Assembly (NCBI GenBank): GCA_018658685.1
Contig: JABHUT010000061.1
Coordinates: 1-7,999, forward strand
Direction: 5' to 3'
Length of the DNA stretch: 7,999 bases
DNA from: Alphaproteobacteria bacterium
GTDB taxonomy: Bacteria > Pseudomonadota > Alphaproteobacteria > MED-G09
Under the pieces are notes generated by a model. It was not told where the DNA came from and made no database searches. It saw only the letters and a program-made list of their open reading frames with translations. Position 1 is the first letter of the stretch. Every line of letters starts with the position of its first letter. This document shows positions 1 to 6,593 of this stretch, one piece after another. Position numbers and translations under genes: made by a program.

Positions 1-88
1 ACTTCTGATTTTTTGATAAGGTAGAGGCTATTGCGGTGCCCCAAGCTCCGGCACCTATAACTGAGATAGAGCTATAAGAATTATTCAT
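1..88 (-). CDS. gpsA: Glycerol-3-phosphate dehydrogenase [NAD(P)+], N-terminal fragment (cut by window edge)
   Basis: Only the first 29 codons are in the window. They read as a short variable N-terminus followed by SVIGAGAWGTAIASTLSKN (about residues 9-27). This is the Rossmann glycine motif GxGxWGTA typical of GpsA, the cytoplasmic enzyme that reduces dihydroxyacetone phosphate to sn-glycerol 3-phosphate for phospholipid synthesis. The ATG at 88-86 was chosen because a strong GGAGGT ribosome-binding site sits 4 nt upstream (98-93). The start overlaps the last 8 bp of tsaD, so the two genes are almost certainly co-transcribed and translationally coupled. From general knowledge, tsaD followed by gpsA is a common alphaproteobacterial order. 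The rest of the protein, including the catalytic lysine region, lies outside the window, so integrity cannot be judged. Confidence 0.88.
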   Translation of the reverse strand, partial: MNNSYSSISVIGAGAWGTAIASTLSKNQK

Positions 89-1157
89 GCATACCTCCAT
101 TGATTTTCATTTCATTTAATGGCCATCTAGATTTTACAGAAATTTCTAAGCTATCTTTTTGTCCATTTAGAAGTCTTAATCCTCCAGCCCAAGCAATCAT
201 TGCAGCATTATCTGTACAAAATTTTATCGGTGGTGCAACAAACTCCATACTATTTCTGAGCGCCAGTTCGTTAAGGCTTTTTCCAATTGCCTTATTTGAA
301 GCAACTCCTCCTGACGCAACAAAAAACTTTATATTTAAATCCTTATATTCCTCTTTTGCTATAGATATTGCTCTACTAGACTTTTCTCTTAAACAATCAA
401 TAATTGCTTGTTGATAAGAGGAGGCTATGTCAGCCAGATCATTTTCTGTCAGCGGTTCAATTTCTTTAACTTCTCTAATAAGTGATGTCTTTAATCCTGA
501 GAAAGAAAAATTACAGTCATGAGACTTTAAAAGAGGTCTAGGAAAATTAAATCTAACGTTAGAGCCTTTTTTTGAAATTTTTTCCAGTGCCGGTCCTCCT
601 GGATACCCCAAGCCAAGAAATTTTGCAGCTTTATCAAAGGCCTCACCAACAGCATCATCAAGAGTTGTTCCTAACTGAATGTATTCACCAAGATCCTTAA
701 CTAGAATTAATTGAGTGTGCCCACCCGAAATTAATAATAAAACATATGGAAACGATACTTTATTTGTTAATAGAGGTGTCAGTGCATGACCTTCTAAATG
801 ATTAACACCTACTAGAGGAATTCCAGCCCCTAATGAAATACCCTTTGCGGTTGTAAGCCCTACAATTAAGCCACCCACAAGCCCCGGACCAGCCGTAGCG
901 GCAATCCCATCAATATTATTTAATTTTAAAGAGGCCTCATTTAATGCCTTGTCTATCAAAGGACCTAAGCTTTCAACATGAGACCTTGACGCAATTTCTG
1001 GAACAACTCCACCATATGGTAAATGCTCATCAATTTGACTAAACACAATATTAGAGAGAATTTCTCCATCAAATTCATTCTTCAATCTTACAATTGAGAC
1101 TGCAGTTTCGTCGCAGCTACTTTCAATTCCAAGTACTGTAAGATATCCATTTAACAT
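81..1157 (-). CDS. tsaD: tRNA N6-adenosine threonylcarbamoyltransferase TsaD
   Basis: TsaD (formerly Gcp/YgjD) transfers the threonylcarbamoyl group from threonylcarbamoyl-AMP to A37 of ANN-decoding tRNAs, working in the cytoplasm with TsaB and TsaE. The 358-residue length is normal for the family. Visible signatures are the N-terminal LGIESSCDET (residues 9-18), the metal-binding NHLEGH (119-124, ligands His120 and His124), the nucleotide-binding loop ISGGHTQ (143-149), DDAVGEAFDKAAK (167-179), SFSGLKTS (218-225), ASGGVASN (281-288) and CTDNAAMIA with the third metal ligand Asp316. All key residues are present, so the enzyme should be active. The start is supported by AGGAAG (1167-1162) 4 nt upstream and by the usual short lead before the IESSCDET motif. 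The gene overlaps gpsA downstream and is divergent from the dsbD-like gene. The family is also called Kae1/Gcp; the old glycoprotease annotation is obsolete. Confidence 0.97.
   Translation of the reverse strand: MLNGYLTVLGIESSCDETAVSIVRLKNEFDGEILSNIVFSQIDEHLPYGGVVPEIASRSHVESLGPLIDKALNEASLKLNNIDGIAATAGPGLVGGLIVGLTTAKGISLGAGIPLVGVNHLEGHALTPLLTNKVSFPYVLLLISGGHTQLILVKDLGEYIQLGTTLDDAVGEAFDKAAKFLGLGYPGGPALEKISKKGSNVRFNFPRPLLKSHDCNFSFSGLKTSLIREVKEIEPLTENDLADIASSYQQAIIDCLREKSSRAISIAKEEYKDLNIKFFVASGGVASNKAIGKSLNELALRNSMEFVAPPIKFCTDNAAMIAWAGGLRLLNGQKDSLEISVKSRWPLNEMKINGGMHE
93..98 (-). promoter_or_regulatory. Ribosome-binding site of gpsA inside the tsaD 3' end
   Basis: On the minus strand the sequence reads GGAGGT, a near-perfect Shine-Dalgarno, 4 nt before the ATG at 88. 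It lies within the last codons of tsaD and fixes the gpsA start. Because it is inside a translated region, its use probably depends on ribosomes finishing tsaD. Confidence 0.75.
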
Positions 1158-1179
1158 TTGGCTTCCTAAATTTTTATTA

Positions 1180-1223
1180 ATCGTTTAATAACTATCATAA
1201 ATTAAATAACTTACCTAAACGAT
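1180..1223. repeat. 8-bp inverted repeat in the divergent promoter region
   Basis: ATCGTTTA (1180-1187) and its exact reverse complement TAAACGAT (1216-1223) are separated by 28 bp. A second inverted pair is interleaved with it: ATCATAA (1194-1200) and TTATGAT (1230-1236). They sit between tsaD and dsbD where a repressor or activator could act on both. In DNA this AT-rich, a perfect 8-bp inverted pair within 163 bp is not improbable by chance, so a regulatory role is only a possibility. Confidence 0.25.
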
Positions 1224-1239
1224 CTTTAATTATGATAAT
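1211..1239 (+). promoter_or_regulatory. Candidate sigma70-type promoter for dsbD
   Basis: A possible -35 TTACCT (1211-1216, 3 of 6 consensus positions) is followed after 17 bp by a -10 GATAAT (1234-1239, 5 of 6). A start near 1246 would give a leader of about 75 nt containing the hairpin at 1289-1308. In AT-rich DNA such -10 matches are frequent, so this is a weak call. Confidence 0.25.
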
Positions 1240-1288
1240 ATTAGGATGTTAAATAAATAAAAATGAATTTGAATTTTATCAATGAAGG

Positions 1289-1308
1289 ACCCCGTTCTTA
1301 TGAGGGGT
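1289..1308 (+). other. GC-rich hairpin in the dsbD 5' leader
   Basis: ACCCC (1289-1293) can pair with GGGGT (1304-1308) across a 10-nt loop, extended by one G-U pair (1288 with 1309). It is the only GC-rich spot in an otherwise AT-rich leader. The 3' arm contains GAGGGG, the only strong purine run upstream of dsbD, although it lies 13 nt from the ATG, which is far for a Shine-Dalgarno. It is not followed by a T tract, so it does not look like a terminator or attenuator. A role in translation control is speculative. Confidence 0.3.
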
Positions 1309-1320
1309 TAATTAAAGGTT

Positions 1321-3345
1321 ATGAAGAAATTTTTAGTACTAATTTTTGTTCTTTTTCTCTTTCCAGATCTATCTTTTGGAAAAATACCAAGCACCACTAC
1401 CGATCATGCAAGTATTGAAATATTAGCTGAGTCTAAAGAAATTAAAATAGGTGAAAATTTTGTCCTCGGAATTAAATTCGATTTAGATCCAGGATGGCAC
1501 ACCTACTGGAAGAACCCTGGAGACTCTGGGCTACCTCCTGACATTAAATGGTCCACGCCAAAAGGTATTAATCAAAGTACAAAGCTTTGGCCAGTTCCCG
1601 GAAGAGCAGAAGTAGAGCCATTGATGAGTTATGGTTATTACGATCAATTAGTTCTACCTATCATTTTTAATATTGATGAGGATTTTGATGGCGAACAAGA
1701 GTTTTCTGTAGAAATTGATTTCTTAATATGTGAATTAATTTGTATTCCTGAAAGTGCCAAGGTTAGTTTTAACATAAATGAATTTGACGACGATGATATT
1801 TCCGTATCAAGGGATTTATTATCTAAATGGTATAAGAAACTACCGTCCGACAGTAACTTTAATGTATACGTTGAAGCCTCTGATGATTTATTTTCGCTAT
1901 CATGGCCAAAAAATAATAAAAAAATTTTAGAAGTTTATTTTTATCCTGAAGAAAATGGACTGATAAAATATTCAGCCTCTCAGTTATATTTTGAAGATGC
2001 AGAGGAATCAAAGATAATCATTGAAAGGCCTGATAGAAATAAAAATCTAGAAAGTGTTTCTGGTGTTCTAGAAATAGTTACTAGTAATGGAATAGTTTTT
2101 TCTAATATTTCTTCCCCCATTAATTATGTTTCTAAGATTGAAAGCCCTAATGATGAATCTCTTTCTTTCTTTGTTGCTATCATCTTGGCTTTTTTAGGTG
2201 GGATTATTTTAAATATTATGCCATGCGTTTTCCCCGTCATTGCGCTCAAGGTAATGACATTTATTAAAGAGGCTGGTGAAGGCGGAGCCTGGAAGCACGG
2301 ACTAGCTTTTTCTTTAGGCGTTGAATTAAGCATGCTTGTTTTATTGTCTGCTACTTTTATATTCAGGAATCTTGGTCAAGCCGTTGGTTGGGGCTGGCAA
2401 CTTCAATCTAGTTCGGTATCAAGTCTTTTGTCTATTTTGTTTTTTGCGATAGCATTCACATTATTATTTAAAATAGAATTTGGCTCGTCCTTAACTAGGT
2501 TAGGTGGTATTGGTTCAAAAACAACAGGATATCTTAATTCATTATTGTTAGGATGCCTAACTGTCATAGTCGCAACCCCCTGTACAGGTCCATTTATGGG
2601 TGCGGCAATTGGATGGGGATTATCTCAATCTTTTTTTGTTTCTCTTTTGATTTTTTTATCATTAGGTCTCGGCGTTGCTTTTCCGACCATGGCCTTATCA
2701 GCTGTTCCATCAGGTCTTAATTTCTTACCAAAACCTGGTGTGTGGATGGTTCGCGTAGGCCAACTTATGTCTATACCTATGGCACTAACTGCCATTTGGT
2801 TGGCATGGGTGGTTCAAAGACAAGCAGGTCTCTCTGGTCTTAGGGATCTATTTATTGGACTTTTATTTATTATAATCTCTTTAACTTTTTACAAACTCAG
2901 TATTAAAAATAAATTATATAAATTTATTTCAATATTTTTCATTATTTTAGCTCCTCTATTTATAATATTTTCAAATAATAACGATGAAGTCTTAAATAAG
3001 AGGGAGTTAGAAGTAGGAGAGCCCTGGTCAAAAGAAATACTAAATAAATACAAAGAGACTAATAAAAATATTTTAGTAAATTTTACTGCAGATTGGTGTT
3101 TAACTTGTAAAGTAAATGAAGCTATTGTTTTTAAGTCTGATTCCTTTAAAAAATTAATTAATGATGGTGACTTAATTTATCTTGTTGCAGATTGGACAAA
3201 TTATGACCCTTTAATTACCGGGGAATTAGAAAAATACAAACGTGGTGGAGTGCCACTGTATTTATATTGGGGGGCTGAAGAAAAGACTCCCAGAATTCTT
3301 CCCGCTATTTTGACCAACAAAATTTTTTATGATGGAATAAAATAA
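1321..3345 (+). CDS. dsbD: DsbD/ScsB-type protein-disulfide reductase (thiol-disulfide electron carrier of the inner membrane)
   Basis: This 674-residue protein has the three-part DsbD plan. A signal peptide (residues 1-20, KK then a hydrophobic run ending SFG) precedes a periplasmic N-terminal domain with the ScsB-like GWHTYWKNPGDSGLPP (58-73) and a CELIC pair (Cys137, Cys141). About eight membrane segments follow (roughly 281-550) and contain the paired transmembrane cysteines in MPCVFP (Cys302) and TPCTGP (Cys421). A periplasmic thioredoxin-like domain then carries DWCLTCK (Cys593, Cys596). In this family electrons pass from cytoplasmic thioredoxin through the membrane pair to the C-terminal domain, the N-terminal domain and then periplasmic partners such as isomerases or, in some species, cytochrome c maturation proteins. 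All expected cysteines are present. The start is fixed by the signal peptide and by an in-frame stop at 1309-1311; the ribosome-binding site is poor (AAGG only 2 nt away). No partner such as DsbC or ScsC is visible nearby, so its client is unknown. Confidence 0.9.
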   Translation: MKKFLVLIFVLFLFPDLSFGKIPSTTTDHASIEILAESKEIKIGENFVLGIKFDLDPGWHTYWKNPGDSGLPPDIKWSTPKGINQSTKLWPVPGRAEVEPLMSYGYYDQLVLPIIFNIDEDFDGEQEFSVEIDFLICELICIPESAKVSFNINEFDDDDISVSRDLLSKWYKKLPSDSNFNVYVEASDDLFSLSWPKNNKKILEVYFYPEENGLIKYSASQLYFEDAEESKIIIERPDRNKNLESVSGVLEIVTSNGIVFSNISSPINYVSKIESPNDESLSFFVAIILAFLGGIILNIMPCVFPVIALKVMTFIKEAGEGGAWKHGLAFSLGVELSMLVLLSATFIFRNLGQAVGWGWQLQSSSVSSLLSILFFAIAFTLLFKIEFGSSLTRLGGIGSKTTGYLNSLLLGCLTVIVATPCTGPFMGAAIGWGLSQSFFVSLLIFLSLGLGVAFPTMALSAVPSGLNFLPKPGVWMVRVGQLMSIPMALTAIWLAWVVQRQAGLSGLRDLFIGLLFIIISLTFYKLSIKNKLYKFISIFFIILAPLFIIFSNNNDEVLNKRELEVGEPWSKEILNKYKETNKNILVNFTADWCLTCKVNEAIVFKSDSFKKLINDGDLIYLVADWTNYDPLITGELEKYKRGGVPLYLYWGAEEKTPRILPAILTNKIFYDGIK

Positions 3346-3417
3346 GTCTAGTTATTTAGAATATGATAGATAGAATAATCAAAAAAAATAAATAAAGATT
3401 TAGGAGATCAGAAAAAT

Positions 3418-4197
3418 ATGTCTGGACGTGTAAATGGAAAAATGGCCTTTGTTACAGGTGCTGCCCAAGGTTTAGGGGAGGCGATATCGTATATGTTAGC
3501 AAAAGAAGGCGCCAAAGTTGTATTAGCCGATATTAATTCTGAAAAGCTGAAGGAAACTGAAGAAAAAATTAACAACGAGTTTCCTGGTAAAGTCTTTTCA
3601 ATAAAGCTCGATGTTACTTCTGAGCAAGAATGGCAAGATACCCTTGCTTTTGCAGAGGAAAAAATGAGTGGACTAAATATATTAGTCAACAATGCTGGTA
3701 TTGGCGAAGGTTCATCAATTGAGGAAACAGATTATGAGATTTTTCAGAAAGTGATGAAGGTTGATACCGATTCTGTCTTTTTGGGTTGTAAATATGCCAT
3801 ACCAATTATGAAAAATTATTCGCCTGGCTCCATAGTTAACACATCATCAATCGCTGGTCTTATTGCAGGCCATAATATGGTTTCTTATAATACAGCGAAG
3901 GCGGGTGTTTGGCTTATGAGTAAGTCAGTTGCACTTCATTGCGCAAGACAAGGTTATAAAATAAGATGTAACTCTATTCACCCTACATTCATTGATACAC
4001 CAATAATCGAAGGGATGTTAAATCGAAGTAACCTTAAGAAAGAAGAACTAAAAGCCAAACTTGCTAAACAAGTTCCCTTAAATACAATCGGGGACCCCGA
4101 TGACGTTGCTTATGCAGTTTTATATCTTGCTAGCGATGAGTCTAAATTTGTTACTGGATCAGAGTTAAAAATTGATGGTGGCATAAGTGCTATGTAG
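3418..4197 (+). CDS. Short-chain dehydrogenase/reductase, 3beta/17beta-hydroxysteroid dehydrogenase-like, classical type
   Basis: This is a 259-residue cytoplasmic NAD(P)-dependent oxidoreductase of the classical SDR family. Visible motifs are the cofactor loop TGAAQGLG (13-20), Asp38 after the second strand (LADIN), which usually signals NAD(H) preference, NNAG (91-94), catalytic Ser144 in NTSSIAG, and the active-site YNTAK (Tyr157, Lys161). The C-terminal part (CNSIHPT, LASDES, TGSELKIDGG) resembles, from memory, bacterial 3beta/17beta-hydroxysteroid dehydrogenases such as the Comamonas enzyme, but many relatives act on other secondary alcohols, so the substrate is not known. Odd point: the position normally held by the fourth catalytic residue, Asn in VNxxGVF, appears to be Asp116 (KVDTDSVFLG). 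The start is supported by AGGAGA (3402-3407) 10 nt upstream. It follows dsbD after 72 bp and ends 11 bp before the M13 peptidase gene, with which it is probably co-transcribed. Confidence 0.92.
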   Translation: MSGRVNGKMAFVTGAAQGLGEAISYMLAKEGAKVVLADINSEKLKETEEKINNEFPGKVFSIKLDVTSEQEWQDTLAFAEEKMSGLNILVNNAGIGEGSSIEETDYEIFQKVMKVDTDSVFLGCKYAIPIMKNYSPGSIVNTSSIAGLIAGHNMVSYNTAKAGVWLMSKSVALHCARQGYKIRCNSIHPTFIDTPIIEGMLNRSNLKKEELKAKLAKQVPLNTIGDPDDVAYAVLYLASDESKFVTGSELKIDGGISAM

Positions 4198-4204
4198 GGG
4201 GTGA
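4196..4204 (+). promoter_or_regulatory. Ribosome-binding site of the M13 peptidase overlapping the SDR stop codon
   Basis: AGGGGGTGA starts within the TAG stop of the SDR (4195-4197) and ends 4 nt before the ATG at 4209. It fixes the peptidase start and implies that terminating SDR ribosomes are well placed to re-initiate on the peptidase gene. Confidence 0.65.
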
Positions 4205-4208
4205 TTTA

Positions 4209-6230
4209 ATGAGTTTTATTTCAATTATTTATTTGTTTACATTGTTATTTCTTTCATCAGGAGAAGTTTCTGCTGAAACTAAAATTTCTGGTATTAACCC
4301 AAAGGAATTTAATTATCTCACAAGGCCTCAGGACAGTCTTTACGATCATATCAATAGTGAATGGCTACAAAATACCCCAATCCCAAGTGATCAGGTCGGG
4401 TGGGGTTCTTATATGACTTTACGTGAGGAATCTTATGTAAATCAAAGAAAATTAATTGAAGAAATTATCCAAAGAATGAGTCAAAAGGATACAAACCTTA
4501 GCTCAGAAGAAATCAAAATTGCTAATCTCTATAATAGCTATATGGATCGTGATCGTATCAATAAACTTGGATATCAGCCTATAGTAAGAGATATTCAAAG
4601 AATCGAAGAAATAAATGATCTTAAGGATTTGTGGGCTTATTTTTCTTATTCTGTTAGGTCAGGTCCATCAGTTCCATTCACCATTGCTATATATGATGAT
4701 TTAAAAGATCCACTTAACTACACAGTTTATATCGATCAAAGTGGTCTTGGCCTTCCTGATAGAGATTATTATTTTGACGATACCTATAAAGATGCTAGGG
4801 AGGCATACCTCTCTCACATTGAGAATCTTTTAAAATTAGTCGAAACGGGTAAAGAAAAAAAGAAAGCATTGAATGCTTATTCTATTGAAGAAAAAATAGC
4901 TAAGATCCAATTATCAAGGACTGATAGCCGTGATCCAGAAAAAATTTATAACCCTTATACAAGAGAAGAGCTTAATAATTTAGGTCAAGGCGAATGGGAG
5001 GCTTGGGTTTCTTACCTTGAGCTTGAAGACCAGAAAAGATTTATTGTTGAATCCCCTGATTATATTCAATCAACCTTAAAGCTAATGGAAGAGATTCCGA
5101 TTGATCAATGGAAGGATTACCTACTTGTGAGATTGGTTAAAGGCTCTACTGGTTCTCTATCAGATGATTTTGTAAATGAGTCATTCAGATTTGCAAAAAT
5201 TTTAACCGGCAGAGAAAAATTACCTGATTTGTGGAAAAGGGGTGTTGGTTTGTCTAATGGTGTTATGGGAGATGCTATAGGGAAGATTTATATTAAAAAA
5301 TATTTTCCACCTGAATATAAAGCTAGAGTGGATGTCCTTGTTGATAATTTGCTAGAGGCATTTCGATTGGGTATAGAAGATTTAAGCTGGATGACAAATG
5401 AAACAAAACAAAAGGCATTAGAAAAATTATCGAAATTAAATGTAAAAATAGGTTATCCAGAAATTTGGGATGAATACGATGAGTTAGTGATAAGTCCAGA
5501 TGATTTATATAAGAACCTTCAGAATGCATCTTCATTTGGATATACAAAAGCTTTAGAGAAACTAAAAGGCCCTGTTGATAGAAGAGAATGGGCAATGTCT
5601 CCTCAGACTGTTAATGCATATTTCAGTCCAACAAAAAATGAGATTGTTTTTCCTGCGGCCTATCTTCAACCGCCCAACTTTAATCCTAACGCCGATGATG
5701 CCGTTAATTATGGTGCAATTGGAGTTACTATCGGTCATGAGATCAGCCATGCCTTTGATGATAAAGGGTCTCAATTTGATGGTGATGGCAATCTAAACAA
5801 CTGGTGGACAGAAGAGGATAGGAAAAATTTTGATGCAAGAACAAAGAAACTTGTCGAACAATATTCTCAGTATGAAGCTGTTCCTGGTGTTACTTTAAAT
5901 GGTGAACTTACTTTAGGTGAAAATATTGCAGATCTTGGTGGTGCAAAAGCAGCATTTAGAGCATACAAGATATCTTTAGGTGGAGAACCATCTCCAATTA
6001 TTGATAATTATACAGGTGAGCAAAGATTTTTTATAGGAACGGCTCAGCAAGACCGAGTAAAATTTCGTAAAGAGATTGCGGCCATGAGAGTTGCTACTGA
6101 TCCCCACTCACCAGCAAGATTTAGAGTTGATGGGGTTATTATCAATATGAAAGAGTTTCATCAATCTTTCTCAACTCAACCTGGGGATAAGCTCTATAGA
6201 TCCGACGAAGACATCATACTTATTTGGTAA
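4209..6230 (+). CDS. Secreted M13 (neprilysin/PepO-like) zinc metallopeptidase
   Basis: This is a 673-residue enzyme of peptidase family M13, which cleaves oligopeptides on the amino side of hydrophobic residues. An N-terminal signal peptide (about residues 1-22, ending VSA) lacks a lipobox cysteine, so a soluble periplasmic enzyme is expected. The N-terminal M13 domain (about 35-430) includes GLGLPDRDYYF (179-189). The catalytic domain has NAYFSP (469-474), the zinc site HEISH (His510, Glu511, His514), ENIAD (Glu571 as third ligand, Asp575) and PHSPARFRVDG (632-642), whose His633 and Arg639 match the neprilysin substrate residues His711 and Arg717. The end at a terminal Trp (LIW) fits the family, so the protein is complete. 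The whole chain contains no cysteine, unlike disulfide-rich animal neprilysins. Natural substrates are unknown; nutrient-peptide degradation is a reasonable guess. The start is supported by a strong ribosome-binding site overlapping the SDR stop. Confidence 0.95.
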   Translation: MSFISIIYLFTLLFLSSGEVSAETKISGINPKEFNYLTRPQDSLYDHINSEWLQNTPIPSDQVGWGSYMTLREESYVNQRKLIEEIIQRMSQKDTNLSSEEIKIANLYNSYMDRDRINKLGYQPIVRDIQRIEEINDLKDLWAYFSYSVRSGPSVPFTIAIYDDLKDPLNYTVYIDQSGLGLPDRDYYFDDTYKDAREAYLSHIENLLKLVETGKEKKKALNAYSIEEKIAKIQLSRTDSRDPEKIYNPYTREELNNLGQGEWEAWVSYLELEDQKRFIVESPDYIQSTLKLMEEIPIDQWKDYLLVRLVKGSTGSLSDDFVNESFRFAKILTGREKLPDLWKRGVGLSNGVMGDAIGKIYIKKYFPPEYKARVDVLVDNLLEAFRLGIEDLSWMTNETKQKALEKLSKLNVKIGYPEIWDEYDELVISPDDLYKNLQNASSFGYTKALEKLKGPVDRREWAMSPQTVNAYFSPTKNEIVFPAAYLQPPNFNPNADDAVNYGAIGVTIGHEISHAFDDKGSQFDGDGNLNNWWTEEDRKNFDARTKKLVEQYSQYEAVPGVTLNGELTLGENIADLGGAKAAFRAYKISLGGEPSPIIDNYTGEQRFFIGTAQQDRVKFRKEIAAMRVATDPHSPARFRVDGVIINMKEFHQSFSTQPGDKLYRSDEDIILIW

Positions 6231-6301
6231 TTTTTATAATTAAAGAAGAGAGGTTTAATTTGTTTATTGAAAAGCCTTATAACAAATAGTAAACAGGTAA
6301 T

Positions 6302-6589
6302 ATGAATTCAATTTTCTTATTAATAGATGCCATTTTAGACCTTTATTCTTGGGTAATAATTATTACTGTGGTTTTAAGTTGGCTTTCATCATTAAATATA
6401 ATTAATAACTCAAATCAGTTTGTTCGAATGTTTCATGAGGCCTCTTGGCGTTTAACAGAACCACTATTGGGTCGAATTAGGTCTTTTTTACCAAGCTTTG
6501 GTGGTCTTGATATTTCACCAATCATAGCACTTTTAGCGATTTATTTCTTACGCTCTCTTTTAAGAGAGTATTGGCCTCTGGTTTTGTAA
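6302..6589 (+). CDS. yggT: YggT family small membrane protein
   Basis: This is a 95-residue inner-membrane protein with two hydrophobic segments (about residues 4-30 and 70-86) around a loop bearing the family signature TEPLLGRIRSFLPSFGGLDI (52-71), which is the most conserved part of YggT proteins. The family is of poorly defined function; members have been linked to osmotic tolerance and membrane or division-related roles. The single-repeat length is typical of Alphaproteobacteria, whereas gammaproteobacterial versions are duplicated and about twice as long. The ATG at 6302 is preceded by a modest CAGG (6294-6297); no in-frame upstream start gives a sensible extension. It lies 71 bp after the M13 gene and 4 bp before folD. 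A functional link to folD is not implied by the sequence beyond shared transcription. Confidence 0.9.
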   Translation: MNSIFLLIDAILDLYSWVIIITVVLSWLSSLNIINNSNQFVRMFHEASWRLTEPLLGRIRSFLPSFGGLDISPIIALLAIYFLRSLLREYWPLVL

Positions 6590-6593
6590 GCTG

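Larger units (their letters stand above)
1158..1320. promoter_or_regulatory. Divergent intergenic region between tsaD and dsbD
   Basis: This is the longest non-coding stretch in the window (163 bp), very AT-rich, and must carry promoters for both divergent transcripts. It contains a weak sigma70-like promoter on the plus strand, an 8-bp inverted repeat (1180-1187 with 1216-1223), a TATGAT on the minus strand (1199-1194) that could be a -10 for tsaD without a convincing -35, and a GC-rich hairpin just before dsbD. No riboswitch class or known operator was recognised. Confidence 0.6.

Noticed and set aside
100..414. Open frame on the plus strand opposite the tsaD 3' part
   Set aside because: It is the reverse complement of conserved TsaD sequence and has no features of its own.
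1263..1418. A 51-codon frame (starting MNLNFINEGPRSYEGL) beginning in the dsbD leader and overlapping the dsbD start by about 98 bp in another frame
   Set aside because: No ribosome-binding site at a usable distance (AGGA is 16 nt away), its second half is just the dsbD signal-peptide region read out of frame, and I recognise no family.
2124..2333. Open frame antisense to the dsbD transmembrane region, and similar ones antisense to the SDR (3408-3692) and the M13 gene (5323-5595, 5562-5774)
   Set aside because: No family signature, no ribosome-binding site, and each lies entirely opposite a well-supported conserved gene.
3340..3357. AAATAA/TTATTT palindrome right at the dsbD stop as a terminator
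   Set aside because: The six-pair stem is all A-T with no T tract after it; too weak for an intrinsic terminator and expected by chance in such DNA.
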